Counted from the stretch's first letter, positions 37,396 through 46,718 are shown. The stretch: 64,000 nt of DNA from Devosia sp. (GCF_025809055.1 NZ_CP075529.1:2715501-2779500); one strand, 5' to 3'. The notes: generated by a model from the letters alone, not told the origin. Translations and numbers: made by a program.

Positions 37396-39027
37396 TCAGC
37401 CGTGATTGGGCAGGACCAGAACCGGCCTCGCCGCGACGTGCCAGGCCCCGCTCTCCAGCATCTTGACCTCGTTGGGTTCGACCTCGATGGGGAGAGTCTG
37501 CCCGCCGCTTTCGATATGGCCCCGAACCGCGTTGGCCGACAGACCGACCATGCCGAGGATTGTGCCCTTCCGGTCGGTGATCAGGCGGCAGCCGGCGGGG
37601 AAAGTGTGCAGCAGCGCGCTATCCTTGTAGATGCGCGATTGCGGGCCGGCATTGACCAGCTCGAAGCGGGTGCCGTCGATGGTGCGGGCATAGGCCGTTT
37701 CGACAGGCTCCTGCCGATGGGCGATTGTTTTGGGCACGAGCCCGGAGAACCACAGTAGGCCCTCGGGCCGGGGCAGGATGCCGGACAGGCGCTCGATGAA
37801 ATCGAGCATGCACAGGATGGAAGGCGAGTATTTCTCGGTGAAACCCGCGGCCCCGTTATGCGGATTGAGCGTCTGGGGGAAGCGGTCGGCCTGGGCCAGG
37901 GCCCAGAGCGCCGGCTGCATGATCCAGGTGAGCTCGACCACATGGCCATGATGCTCGAAGGCATGGGCGGCGCGGATCAGGGTCAGGAAATTGGTCGGGC
38001 CGTTCCAGGAATTCTGCCCGAATGTCGGATCGAACCGCGGATCGTCGAGGGCAATCGAGGTCAGGGGATATTTGGCGAAGAATTTCCGGGTGTTGAGCAG
38101 ATAGCGGTCCAGTGCTTCGCTGAAGAGATCGGCATCGCCGATTTCTGCCGCCAGCACCCGCAGCAGCACGTCGGACTGGATGCGGACCGGGCGGTCCTGC
38201 TTGTCACGGTCATAAAAGAAGCTGTCGTCGGGGTCGTAGCACTGGCCGAACAGGGCCTCTTCGCTTTGGCGCGCCAGAACGCCCCAGTCGTCGTCGCGGC
38301 CGAGCTCCCGGGCGATGTGCCCGAGATAGCGCCGCTGGCAGGCGACATTGGCGGTGAGATCGGGCGCGATGAAGGGCACGAGGGGATTGTCCGGATCGCA
38401 GCGCGCCGGATCGTTTTCGAAGGGACTGTCGGGAACATGCCAGAAGCGCGAGGAGAGGTCGTGACCGGTGTCGTAGGCGCAAAAGGCTTCGACGGCGCCG
38501 GTGCCGCGTGTGTCGCGGTGGCGGGCCAGCCAGGCATCATTGCGCGCCATGGCGTCATAAAGGGTGGCAAGCCAGTCCTTGCCTGGGTCGGCCAGGCGAT
38601 AGTGGTTCCACACCGAACGGGCGAGCGGGGTCACGAGCTGGATTTGCCCGAAGCCGGGCCCCTGGGGCGTGATCTTGTAGGGAAACAGGCCATCGGCGCG
38701 CTGGTGGCGGGCGAAGGCCGCAAAGGTGGATGTGGTGACCGAGGGCAGGAAGCGGCCCAAGAGTTCGGCATTGATCGTGCCGGTGCTTTCGAGCCAGCAG
38801 CCGTGATAGATGCCGCCTTCGTGCAGGATCGGCGGGTGACCGGCGGTGGGCGCAATGCAGGCGAAGAGTTCGGCGACCGCCTGGCGATAGCGCCCGGTCA
38901 GCCGCGCATTCGTCGAGACGAAGCGGACATCGGCCTGTTGCCATTCGGCGTGAAGGGCCGCCTGCGTACCCTCGATCCCGGCCGCGGCGCCCTCGGCGCG
39001 CAGGGCATGAAGCAGAGCCTCGCTCAC
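37396..39027 (-). CDS. MGH1/GH63-like glycoside hydrolase, operon B
   Basis: Cytoplasmic alpha/alpha-barrel protein of 543 aa resembling mannosylglycerate hydrolase, GH63 and GH37-type enzymes. Seen: GIYHGCWLESTG, CAYDTGHDLSSRFWH, FFYDRDKQDRPVRIQSDVLL, NSWNGPTNFL and a C-terminal beta region. No signal peptide is present. Its ATG overlaps the ATPase stop by 4 bp, so it belongs to the transporter operon and should cleave the imported sugar. The specificity cannot be stated from sequence. Confidence 0.82.
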   Translation of the reverse strand: MSEALLHALRAEGAAAGIEGTQAALHAEWQQADVRFVSTNARLTGRYRQAVAELFACIAPTAGHPPILHEGGIYHGCWLESTGTINAELLGRFLPSVTTSTFAAFARHQRADGLFPYKITPQGPGFGQIQLVTPLARSVWNHYRLADPGKDWLATLYDAMARNDAWLARHRDTRGTGAVEAFCAYDTGHDLSSRFWHVPDSPFENDPARCDPDNPLVPFIAPDLTANVACQRRYLGHIARELGRDDDWGVLARQSEEALFGQCYDPDDSFFYDRDKQDRPVRIQSDVLLRVLAAEIGDADLFSEALDRYLLNTRKFFAKYPLTSIALDDPRFDPTFGQNSWNGPTNFLTLIRAAHAFEHHGHVVELTWIMQPALWALAQADRFPQTLNPHNGAAGFTEKYSPSILCMLDFIERLSGILPRPEGLLWFSGLVPKTIAHRQEPVETAYARTIDGTRFELVNAGPQSRIYKDSALLHTFPAGCRLITDRKGTILGMVGLSANAVRGHIESGGQTLPIEVEPNEVKMLESGAWHVAARPVLVLPNHG

Positions 39028-40082
39028 GCAGGCACCGCGACGCGCAGCCCGTCGGCACCGAAAAAGTGCGCATCGGCAGCGCCAAAGCCGAGCTCGATGG
39101 TCTCGCCACGCTTGAACTGCGCACTGCCGGGCGCCTGCGCCATCAGGGCCTGACCATTGGGCAGGGTCACATGCACGAAAACCTCGCTGCCCAGATATTC
39201 GACGAGGCTGATCGTCCCCTGGGCCATAACATCGCCCTCCCCGCCAAGATGCAGGTGTTCGGGGCGGATACCGACCGTCACCGCGCCGGCGGGCAGATTT
39301 GCCGGCAGGGTGCCGAAGCCGTCGATGGCGATGCCGGAGGCGGTGGCCTGACCCCGCAGCAGGTTCATTTTTGGCGAGCCGATGAAGCTGGCGACAAACA
39401 GGTTGCGCGGCGCATTATAGAGCTCGAACGGCGTACCGACCTGTTCGAGATTGCCCTTGTTGAGCACGGCGATGCGCGTCGCCATGGTCATGGCCTCGGT
39501 CTGGTCGTGGGTCACATAGATCATGGTCGTGCCCAGCCGGTTATAGAGATTGGCCAGTTCGACCCGCATCTGCACCCGCAGTTCGGCATCGAGATTGGAA
39601 AGCGGCTCGTCGAAGAGGAACAATTGTGGTTCGCGCACGATGGCCCGGCCGATGGCGACGCGCTGCTTCTGCCCGCCCGAAAGCTGGCGCGGTTTGCGAT
39701 CCATCAATTCCCCGATCTGCAGGATGCGGGCGGCTTCGGCGACGCGGCGCTCGATCTCGTCTTTGGGCATACGCAGATTGGAGAGCCCGAAGGCCAGGTT
39801 CTTGCGCACGCTCATATGCGGATAAAGCGCATAGGACTGGAATACCATGGACAGGTTGCGCTGGCTGGCCGGAAGGTCGTTGACCACCCGGTCGCCGATG
39901 GAAATCGTGCCGTCGGTGATCTCCTCGAGACCGGCGATCATGCGCAGGAGGGTGGACTTGCCGCAGCCCGACGGCCCCACCAGCACCAGGAACTCGCCGG
40001 ACTGGACCTCAAGGTCGATGCCGTGGATGACCTCGAAGCCGGAATAGGCCTTGCGGACTTCGGAAAGGGTAACGGATGCCAT
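39024..40082 (-). CDS. CUT1 ABC transporter ATPase (UgpC/MalK-like), operon B
   Basis: 352-aa ATPase with Walker A GPSGCGKST, SYALYPHMSV, LSGGQKQR signature, Walker B LFLFDEPLSNLDAEL, H-loop YVTHDQTEAMT and a C-terminal TOBE domain. It energises the operon B permeases, and is a close paralogue of the operon A ATPase at 20536. It overlaps the downstream glycosidase by 4 bp. Confidence 0.93.
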   Translation of the reverse strand: MASVTLSEVRKAYSGFEVIHGIDLEVQSGEFLVLVGPSGCGKSTLLRMIAGLEEITDGTISIGDRVVNDLPASQRNLSMVFQSYALYPHMSVRKNLAFGLSNLRMPKDEIERRVAEAARILQIGELMDRKPRQLSGGQKQRVAIGRAIVREPQLFLFDEPLSNLDAELRVQMRVELANLYNRLGTTMIYVTHDQTEAMTMATRIAVLNKGNLEQVGTPFELYNAPRNLFVASFIGSPKMNLLRGQATASGIAIDGFGTLPANLPAGAVTVGIRPEHLHLGGEGDVMAQGTISLVEYLGSEVFVHVTLPNGQALMAQAPGSAQFKRGETIELGFGAADAHFFGADGLRVAVPA

Positions 40083-40097
40083 GGGCGTAAGCCTCTT

Positions 40098-40994
40098 CTA
40101 CTTGAGACCGCTCATCGCGATGCCGCGAATGATCAGGCGCTGGAAGATGAGAAAGAACAACAGGATAGGCACGATGGACAGGATCGACATGGCAAACATG
40201 GGTCCATATTGGCTGACCCCGTCGCTGGAGATGAAACTGCGCAGGGCCAGGGGCACGGTATAGTCGGCCATGTCGTTGAGATAGACCAAGGGGCCCAGGA
40301 AATCCTCCCAGGTCCAGATGAAGGAAAAGATCGCGGCCGTCGCCATGGCCGGGACCGACAGGGGCATGATGATGGCCCAGTAGATCTTGAACGGCGAGCA
40401 GCCATCGATCATCGCCGCTTCATCCAGTTCACGCGGCAATTGCCGGAAGAACTGTACCATGAGGAAGATGAAGAAGGCATCGCCAGCCAGGAACCGCGGC
40501 ACGATCAGGGGCAGATAGGTATCCACCCAGCCCAGGTTGAGAAACAGGATATATTGGGGGATCAGCACCACATGATAGGGGATCATCAGGGTCATCATCA
40601 TCAGCGCGAACCACATGGTTTTGCCGGTGAATTCGAGCCGCGCAAAGGCATAGGCGGCAAAGGAACACGAGATGACATTGCCGATGACCGAAAGCACGGT
40701 CACGACGGTGGAATTCCAGAAGAAGGTGGTAAAGCTGACCGGCAGCGCGTTCCAGCCCTCCCAGTAGTTCTGCCACTGGAACTGGCTGGGCCACAGGCCC
40801 AGATTGCCGAAGATCTGGTTGTCGGGCTTGAGCGATGAGGCCAGCATCCACACCAGCGGATAGATCATGATCAGCGAGGTGGCGATGAGGAAGATGTGCT
40901 TGAGCACGGCCGAGCGACGGGCGCGGCGAGCCTTAGCTTCGCGGTAAGCCTGGGCGATCTCGGCTGTGGTCTGGGTGGGCATGGCAGTGGTCAC
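40098..40994 (-). CDS. CUT1 ABC sugar permease (MalG-like), operon B
   Basis: 298 aa from GTG 40994, the same length as its operon A counterpart. It has about six helices, the EAA loop DEAAMIDGCSPFKIYWAIIM, and the terminal RGIAMSGLK. I prefer GTG 40994 (VTTAMPTQTT) because GGAGGG lies about 9 nt upstream; ATG 40982 has no ribosome site, and the longer frame runs into the mosaic element at 41029-41165. Confidence 0.9.
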   Translation of the reverse strand: MTTAMPTQTTAEIAQAYREAKARRARRSAVLKHIFLIATSLIMIYPLVWMLASSLKPDNQIFGNLGLWPSQFQWQNYWEGWNALPVSFTTFFWNSTVVTVLSVIGNVISCSFAAYAFARLEFTGKTMWFALMMMTLMIPYHVVLIPQYILFLNLGWVDTYLPLIVPRFLAGDAFFIFLMVQFFRQLPRELDEAAMIDGCSPFKIYWAIIMPLSVPAMATAAIFSFIWTWEDFLGPLVYLNDMADYTVPLALRSFISSDGVSQYGPMFAMSILSIVPILLFFLIFQRLIIRGIAMSGLK

Positions 40995-41028
40995 GATTCG
41001 GCGCCCTCCAGAGCCAGGGTTCTTTCGC

Positions 41029-41165
41029 CTCCCTCCCCTTGAGGGGGAGGGAATGAGGGTGGGGTGGGGTCGCAAACACGGACGTCGCGGTTAGATATCA
41101 CCCCACCCAGCTTTGCTACGGCCTGACGGCCTAGCGACGCTACCCTCCCCCTCAAGGGGAGGGAG
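41029..41165. repeat. Intergenic palindromic element with 23-bp terminal inverted repeats
   Basis: CTCCCTCCCCTTGAGGGG... (41029-41051) is matched exactly and inverted at 41143-41165. Inside are a second inverted pair (GGGTGGGGTG / CACCCCACCC) and a GGCCTGACGGCC palindrome. It lies between the two operon B permease genes and differs in sequence from the RIME1-like copies. Confidence 0.75.
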
Positions 41166-41208
41166 GAGACAGAGCCGAAGCGACTGGTGCCATCAGAAAG
41201 CATCATCT

Positions 41209-42102
41209 TCACCCTCTCTCGTTTTCGTAATGGACCCAGTATTTGCTGGTCCAGAAGGCGATGGCGGTGAAGAGGGCGATGATAACGAGCAGGACCCAGG
41301 CCAGGGCCGAGGCATAACCCATGCGCAGGAAGCTGAAGGCTTCGTTGTAGAGATAGACCGTGAAGAACAGGAGGCTATCGAGCGGCGCGCCCGAACCGCC
41401 GGAAATGATGAAGGCGCCCGAAAAGCTCTTGAAGGCCTCGATCATCTGCAGGACCAGGTTGAAGAAAATGACCGGGGCCAGGAGCGGCACGGTGATGGCG
41501 AAGAATTTGCGCACCGGTCCGGCCGCGTCGATTTCGGCGGCCTCGTAGAGTTCCTGGGGAATGGCGCGCAGGCCGGCAAGGAAGATCAGCATGGGCGAGC
41601 CGAATTGCCACATCGCGAGGACGATCAGCGTCCAGAGCGAATAGCGCGGGTCCGAGAGCCAGTAGGGCCCGTCAAGACCGAACAGGCGCAGCACCGAATT
41701 GATGACGCCGTCATAGTTGAACAATTGCCGCCACAGAATGGCGACGGCGATCGAACCGCCCAGGATCGAGGGCAGGTAGAACAGTGCCCGATACCAGCCG
41801 ATGGCGCGGATGCCCTTGTCCAGGGCCATGGCGACCCCGAGCGCGAAGATCAGCTTGAGCGGCACCGAGACGAAGACGAAGGTGAAGGTCACCTGCAGCG
41901 CCTTCCAGAAGCGCTGATCGAACTGGACCATGTACATATAGTTGTCGAGCCCGATCCACTGCGGTGGCCGCACGACATTGTATTTGGTGAAGCTGAGATA
42001 GAGCGAAGCCAGGATGGGGCCGATGGCCAACAGGAAGAACCCGATCAGCCAGGGCGACAGAAAGGCATAACCGGCCAGGTTCTTGCGCAGGAATTTTTGC
42101 AC
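41209..42102 (-). CDS. CUT1 ABC sugar permease (MalF-like), operon B
   Basis: 297 aa from GTG 42102 (start VQKFLRKNLAGYAFLSPW), preceded by GGAG at 6 nt. It has six helices and the EAA loop EAAEIDAAGPVRKFFAITVP. A GTG at 42153 would add 17 residues, but it lies inside a 12-bp-stem hairpin and lacks homology. It is a paralogue of 16589-17530 with a shorter cytoplasmic N-terminus. It is separated from its binding-protein gene by two strong hairpins. Confidence 0.9.
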   Translation of the reverse strand: MQKFLRKNLAGYAFLSPWLIGFFLLAIGPILASLYLSFTKYNVVRPPQWIGLDNYMYMVQFDQRFWKALQVTFTFVFVSVPLKLIFALGVAMALDKGIRAIGWYRALFYLPSILGGSIAVAILWRQLFNYDGVINSVLRLFGLDGPYWLSDPRYSLWTLIVLAMWQFGSPMLIFLAGLRAIPQELYEAAEIDAAGPVRKFFAITVPLLAPVIFFNLVLQMIEAFKSFSGAFIISGGSGAPLDSLLFFTVYLYNEAFSFLRMGYASALAWVLLVIIALFTAIAFWTSKYWVHYENERG

Positions 42103-42146
42103 ACGGCACTCCAGTTCAGTCCAGTTGCCCCGAAGCGGCATTCGAA

Positions 42147-42222
42147 GCAGCACCTGCCGCGACCATGTGGCAGGTGCTGCATCGCCCGGGGAGGGCTGCC
42201 GCCTACGGGAGCAGGGCGGCAG
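42147..42222 (-). other. Two strong hairpins between binding protein and permease
   Basis: GGCAGGTGCTGC pairs with GCAGCACCTGCC (42147-42158 / 42169-42180, 12-bp perfect stem, 10-nt loop). CTGCCGCC (42196-42203) pairs with GGCGGCAG (42215-42222). Neither is followed by a T tract. They are placed like malE-malF spacer elements, to raise binding-protein mRNA over permease mRNA. Confidence 0.65.
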
Positions 42223-42232
42223 TCAACAGGCC

Positions 42233-43522
42233 CTATGCGCGAGCCAGGATGGCGCGGGCCTGATTGAGGAAGTCGCCGGCGACTTCGGGGATCGAGCGCT
42301 CGCCCAGAAGCACGGCCACGGCCAGGCGCTCGAAGGTCTGTTCGACCTCGTTCGAGCCGCTCGGCGGCGGTGGCGGCAGGACGGCGGTCTTGCCCTGGAT
42401 CTTGTCGAAAAATTCGACCGAAAGCGCTTCAACCTCGCTGAGCTTGGGTTGCAGGGCCTCGCGGACATCGCTCTGGCTGGGAATACCGCGTTCGAGGCCA
42501 AGCACGCCCGTCATGTCGAGGTCGTTGACGAAGGCGCTCATATAGGTGGTGGCCGCTTCCGGATCGACACTGTCGCGGGTGAGGCAGACGAACTGGCTGG
42601 GCTGGACGATGGAGCCCGGCACCATGTCCGGGGTATTCGGATACATGGCTGCGCCGAGCTTGTCTTCCATCAGGCTCTGCACGCCCACCAGCTGGTTGCT
42701 CCAGAGATATGTCATCGCCGATTTGCCGGTGACCACGCCCATCTGGCTGAGTTCGGAAACCCCGGCCAGGCCTGCGCTTTCCGGGCCCGGAGGGGTGCCT
42801 CCGGCATTGCGGATGCTTTCCCAGGTTGCCCAGTATTCCTCGACGATCTCCTGGGTCGGGCCATAGGAGCCGTCCTCGTTGAACAGCATGGCGCCCTTCT
42901 GGCCGACGAAGTCAGAGAAGTTCTGGTAATCGGCGGTATTGTCGTCGGTGCCCGGAACGCCGGTGGCTTCCTTGACGGCGGCGGCAAATGCGCCGAGCTC
43001 GTCATAGCTATAGCCATAGGGGTCGAAATCCTCACCCGGCACGATGCCGGCTTCTTCGAACAGGCGGGTGTTGAACATGGCCATGTGGCTGTTGGCGCCG
43101 ATGGAGAGGGCATAGAACTTGCCATCCACCGTGCCCGCATCGATGGCGCTCTGGTCCATCTTGGAGATATCGAGGCTTTTGCCGACATAGTCATCGAGCG
43201 GGACGATGGCCCCGTTGGCGATGTACTCGAACAGCACGCCATAGCCCTGCTGGATCACGTCGGGCATATTGCCGCCGGCGATCTGGGTGGTGAGTTTGGT
43301 GAAATAATCGGCAAAACCGAGCGTTTCACCGGTCACGGTGATCTCGGGGTGCTTTGTGTTGAAGATGTCGATGACTTCGAATGTGCGCCGGTCGCGTTCG
43401 GGGTTGCCCCACCAGAAATGGCGAATCTGGGCGCCCTGCGCCAGGGCCGGACGGCCGAGCGCCGCCAGCGCCAGCACCGATCCCGAAGCCCCCAGGAATG
43501 TTCGTCTCGTCAGTCTGCTCAT
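42233..43522 (-). CDS. ABC sugar-binding protein (SBP_bac_1), Tat-exported, operon B
   Basis: 429-aa periplasmic receptor with a Tat signal (RLTRRTFLGASGS, cleavage after ALA near 28). The mature region (FWWGNPERDRRT, NMPDVIQQGYG, YALSIGANSHMAMFN, LGLERGIPSQSDVREAL) aligns readily with the operon A binding protein. ATG 43522 follows AAGGGAGGACCAG. First gene of operon B. The ligand is unknown; the GH63-like enzyme suggests an alpha-linked disaccharide or oligosaccharide. Confidence 0.91.
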   Translation of the reverse strand: MSRLTRRTFLGASGSVLALAALGRPALAQGAQIRHFWWGNPERDRRTFEVIDIFNTKHPEITVTGETLGFADYFTKLTTQIAGGNMPDVIQQGYGVLFEYIANGAIVPLDDYVGKSLDISKMDQSAIDAGTVDGKFYALSIGANSHMAMFNTRLFEEAGIVPGEDFDPYGYSYDELGAFAAAVKEATGVPGTDDNTADYQNFSDFVGQKGAMLFNEDGSYGPTQEIVEEYWATWESIRNAGGTPPGPESAGLAGVSELSQMGVVTGKSAMTYLWSNQLVGVQSLMEDKLGAAMYPNTPDMVPGSIVQPSQFVCLTRDSVDPEAATTYMSAFVNDLDMTGVLGLERGIPSQSDVREALQPKLSEVEALSVEFFDKIQGKTAVLPPPPPSGSNEVEQTFERLAVAVLLGERSIPEVAGDFLNQARAILARA

Positions 43523-43975
43523 CTGGTCCTCCCTTGAGCATGCTGCCCCGGTCGGACCGGGGTCTGATTTACGTACCTCTTTTTCGCGTATGGGCGGATG
43601 GATGTGCCTCTCCACCAGCCTTCACGCCGGAATGGGCGCCGGCAATGTCGAGCAATTGCGCACACGTCCTCCCGTTTCCCCGCAAGGGGTTCAATCGGCG
43701 GTGCTGCTGGGAAGGAAAGTCCCGCCAACCGCGACCGCACGGTTGAGATCATTTTGCGGGCAACTCAGAAGGTCGATACGAGCATCTGTCCGTTGTCAGT
43801 CCGGTCAGACAGAAGACGTACCGCGTAGCTCACGCTTGACCACATACCCTGGCTGGACCCCTCGGGTCCATGACGTGTCTCCGGCCGTTCCTGAGAGGTT
43901 ATCCCCACTCAGACAGGGTTTAATGTGCCCAAACTTCCATACAAGTCAATGGTCATTTGCCGCATCCGGAACGGG
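43523..43975 (-). promoter_or_regulatory. Long upstream region of operon B with shared 15-bp motif
   Basis: No gene is supported in these 453 bp. AACTTCCATACAAGT at 43932-43946 is identical to 15074-15088 before operon A. Read on minus, TTGACT overlaps it and CACATTAAA follows about 19 nt later, so the motif could lie in a promoter spacer and give a ~400-nt leader. Further hairpins are TGGACCC/GGGTCCA (43854-43870) and a CCCCGGT/ACCGGGG stem just upstream of the ribosome site. Confidence 0.5.
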
Positions 43976-45277
43976 TCAGATGCCGAGCCGGTCCTTGAGC
44001 GCATACCACCAAGAACCCAGCGTCGAATATTGCGCGCGGAACATGCGTCCGCCGGGAAAGGGTATCCAGGGCAGGCTCGCAAAGGTGTCGAAGCGGGTGA
44101 CGTCGCCGCGCACCGCTTCCGCGAGGATCCGGCCGAACAGGTGGGACCCGGTGACCCCGTGGCCGGAATAGCCATGCGCGAAATAGACATGCTTTCCGAG
44201 CCGGCCGAGCTGCGGCACGCGCGAAAACGACAGCGCGAAATTGCCGCTCCAGGCGAAGTCGATCCGCACATCCTTGAGCTGGGGAAAGACCTTGTCCATG
44301 TTCGGGCGGAGCTTGGCCACCACATCGGCCGGGTCGGTGCCGCCATAGACGACGCCGCCGCCAAAGATCAGCCGGTGATCGGCGCTGAGCCGGAAATAGT
44401 CGAGGATATAGCGCACATCCTCGACGCATTTGTCAGTGGGCAGCAGGGCCATCGCGCGCTCGGCACCCAGCGGTTCGGTGGCCATCATCTGCGTGGATAC
44501 CGGCATCACCCGGGCGGTCAACTCGGGCACGACATTGCCCAGATAGGCATTGCCGCAGACCAGGGCCGTCTTGGCCTTCACGTGCCCGGCGGCGGTGTGG
44601 ACTGTTGCGCCGGCACTGTCCTGCTCGACCCGCGTCACCGGAGACTGCTCAAAGATCGTACCGCCCAGCGATTCAAGCGCTGCCGCTTCGCCCAGGGTCA
44701 GGTTGAGCGGGTGCATATGGGCGCCGGAATGGTCGATCATACCCCCTTCATAGACACTCGATCCGATATGGGCGCGGATCTGGCTCTTGTCGAGCAGCTG
44801 GTGATCATCCATGCCATGGCGCCGCCACAGGTCCTGCTTGGCCTTGAGCTCTTCCATGTGCTTGGGCGTATAGGCCGCGTAGATGTTGCCACGCTTGAGG
44901 TCGCAGTCGATGCCGTAGCGCTCGACCCGGTCATAGATGATGCCGGCGCCTTCCTGGAGCAGCTTGCCGACGAAATCGGCCGTCTGCTGGCCGTAGCGGC
45001 GGGTGATGGTGCCCAGGCTCGCATTGAGACCGTTGACCACCTGACCGCCATTGCGGCCCGAGGCGCCCCAGCCGACCTCGGCCGCTTCCACCACAACGAC
45101 CTTGAACCCGTGTTCGGCCAGGCTAATGGCCGCCGAGAGGCCCGAATAGCCCGCGCCCACCACGCAGATATCGGCCTCGACCGGCCCTTCGAGCACCTTG
45201 GGCGTGCGGATGATATTGCGCGAGGCCGCGTAATAGCTCGGCGGATAGGGCGAACTGGCCTGTGGCGTTTCGGACAT
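43976..45277 (-). CDS. puuB: FAD-dependent oxidoreductase, gamma-glutamylputrescine oxidase-like
   Basis: 433-aa DAO-family flavoprotein. ADICVVGAGYSGLSAAISLAE is the FAD-binding Rossmann loop (only the GAGYSG core matters, residues about 40-46), followed by GWGASGRNGGQVVNG, typical of OrdL/PuuB. Near the C-terminus lie AWSGNFALSFSRVPQLGRL and GYSGHGVTGSHLFG. It oxidises gamma-glutamylputrescine to gamma-glutamyl-aminobutyraldehyde in the Puu pathway. Its ATG shares one base with the PuuA stop, so the two are coupled. Confidence 0.88.
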   Translation of the reverse strand: MSETPQASSPYPPSYYAASRNIIRTPKVLEGPVEADICVVGAGYSGLSAAISLAEHGFKVVVVEAAEVGWGASGRNGGQVVNGLNASLGTITRRYGQQTADFVGKLLQEGAGIIYDRVERYGIDCDLKRGNIYAAYTPKHMEELKAKQDLWRRHGMDDHQLLDKSQIRAHIGSSVYEGGMIDHSGAHMHPLNLTLGEAAALESLGGTIFEQSPVTRVEQDSAGATVHTAAGHVKAKTALVCGNAYLGNVVPELTARVMPVSTQMMATEPLGAERAMALLPTDKCVEDVRYILDYFRLSADHRLIFGGGVVYGGTDPADVVAKLRPNMDKVFPQLKDVRIDFAWSGNFALSFSRVPQLGRLGKHVYFAHGYSGHGVTGSHLFGRILAEAVRGDVTRFDTFASLPWIPFPGGRMFRAQYSTLGSWWYALKDRLGI

Positions 45278-46638
45278 CAGACAACCTCGAGATAGGCTGA
45301 GAATTCGAGATCGGTGACCTGGGAGGCAAAGCCGGCATTTTCCTGGCGCTTGCAGGCCACGAACATCGACTGCAGCGAACTGTCGAAGATGCGGGGCACC
45401 ATGTCACCATCCTCGAAGGCATTGATGGCCGAGGCCCAGTCGGCCGGCAATTTCGGCAGGCGCTCGGAATAGGCGCGGCCCTTGAAGGGCTTGGGCGGCT
45501 TGATCTGGTCTTCGATGCCCACCAGTGCTGCCCCGAGAATGCCGGCCAGCACCAGATAGGGATTGGCATCGGCGCCCGAGACGCGATGCTCGATGCGGCG
45601 GGCCTTGGGATTGCCGCCGGGGATGCGCACGGCGGTGGTGCGGTTTTCATAACCCCAGGACACCGCGCTGGGCGCATGGGTATCGGGCCTCAGGCGCCGG
45701 TAGGAATTGAAATGCGGCGCGAACAGCAGCGTGGTTTCGGCCATGCCCGCAAGCAGCCCGCCGACGGCGTGATGCATCACTTCCGAACCGCTCTCGGTGC
45801 CATCGTCAAAGACATTGTTGCCGGCAATGTCGTTGAGGCTGAAATGCACGTGAAAGCCATTGCCGGAGCGGGCGCCATAGGGCTTGGCCATGAAGGTGGC
45901 AACGAGGTTATGCTTGCGCGCCACGCCCTTGACGATGCGCTTGAACAGGACCGCATCGTCGGCCGCCTTGAGCCCGTCGGTATGGAGCAGGTTGATCTCG
46001 AACTGGCCGATGCCGTTTTCGGCCACGGCCGTGTCGGCCGGCACGTTCTGCTGCTCGCATTGCAGGTAAACGTCGCGGAAGAATTCGCCGAAATCCTCCA
46101 ATTCGTCCAGCGACAGGATGGCATCCGAATCCAGCCGCTTGCCGGTATAGGGCGAAATCGGCGGCTGAGCTGAATCGGGATCGGGGTCGACGAGGTAAAA
46201 TTCGAGTTCGGTGGCAACGACCGGGCTGAGGCCATGTTCGGCATAACGGCGCAGCACATGCGCCAGGGCCTGGCGCGGATCGCCCAGGAACGGGGTGCGC
46301 GCATCCTGGAACAGCCAGAGCGGGATCATGGCGCTGGGACGGGTGGTCCAGTTGATGGGCAGGGCGCCCCGGCCGGTCGGGCTGCAGATGCCGTCGACGT
46401 CGCCGCTCGAATAGACCAGCGGATTGCCCACGATATCCTCGCCCCACACGTCCACCCCGACGATGGACAGCGGCATGCGGATGCCGCTTTCGGCGACCCG
46501 TTTTGCCTGGTCTATCGGAATGCGCTTGCCGCGCATGATGCCGTTGAGATCGCACACTGCGGTGTGCAGGACTTCGATCTGGGGATTGGCCGCAAGCCAG
46601 GACACGATGTCTTCGTTTGCGGTGGTCTCGGAACTCAT
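45277..46638 (-). CDS. puuA: Glutamine synthetase-family gamma-glutamylputrescine synthetase
   Basis: 453-aa ligase that joins glutamate to putrescine using ATP. Metal and substrate motifs of the GS fold are present: ATELEFYLVD, ENGIGQFEINL, GNGFHVHFSL, and a C-terminal ENRTTAVRIPGG...RIEHRVSGADANPY block. There is no adenylylation-loop Tyr motif of GlnA. The neighbours PuuB-, PuuD- and aldehyde dehydrogenase-like genes identify it as PuuA rather than an assimilatory GS. It is divergent from puuD across 80 bp that must hold both promoters. Confidence 0.9.
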   Translation of the reverse strand: MSSETTANEDIVSWLAANPQIEVLHTAVCDLNGIMRGKRIPIDQAKRVAESGIRMPLSIVGVDVWGEDIVGNPLVYSSGDVDGICSPTGRGALPINWTTRPSAMIPLWLFQDARTPFLGDPRQALAHVLRRYAEHGLSPVVATELEFYLVDPDPDSAQPPISPYTGKRLDSDAILSLDELEDFGEFFRDVYLQCEQQNVPADTAVAENGIGQFEINLLHTDGLKAADDAVLFKRIVKGVARKHNLVATFMAKPYGARSGNGFHVHFSLNDIAGNNVFDDGTESGSEVMHHAVGGLLAGMAETTLLFAPHFNSYRRLRPDTHAPSAVSWGYENRTTAVRIPGGNPKARRIEHRVSGADANPYLVLAGILGAALVGIEDQIKPPKPFKGRAYSERLPKLPADWASAINAFEDGDMVPRIFDSSLQSMFVACKRQENAGFASQVTDLEFSAYLEVV

Positions 46639-46718
46639 GCCTGTCCGTCGCCCTTTTTGTGTGACATAGCTTCAGCCTAGCAGGTGCAGGCTCGTATCGG
46701 GAAGCGGAAGCGGCAACA

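Noticed and set aside
42103..42153. GTG 42153 as start of the operon B permease
   Set aside because: It falls inside a 12-bp-stem hairpin and adds residues without homology.
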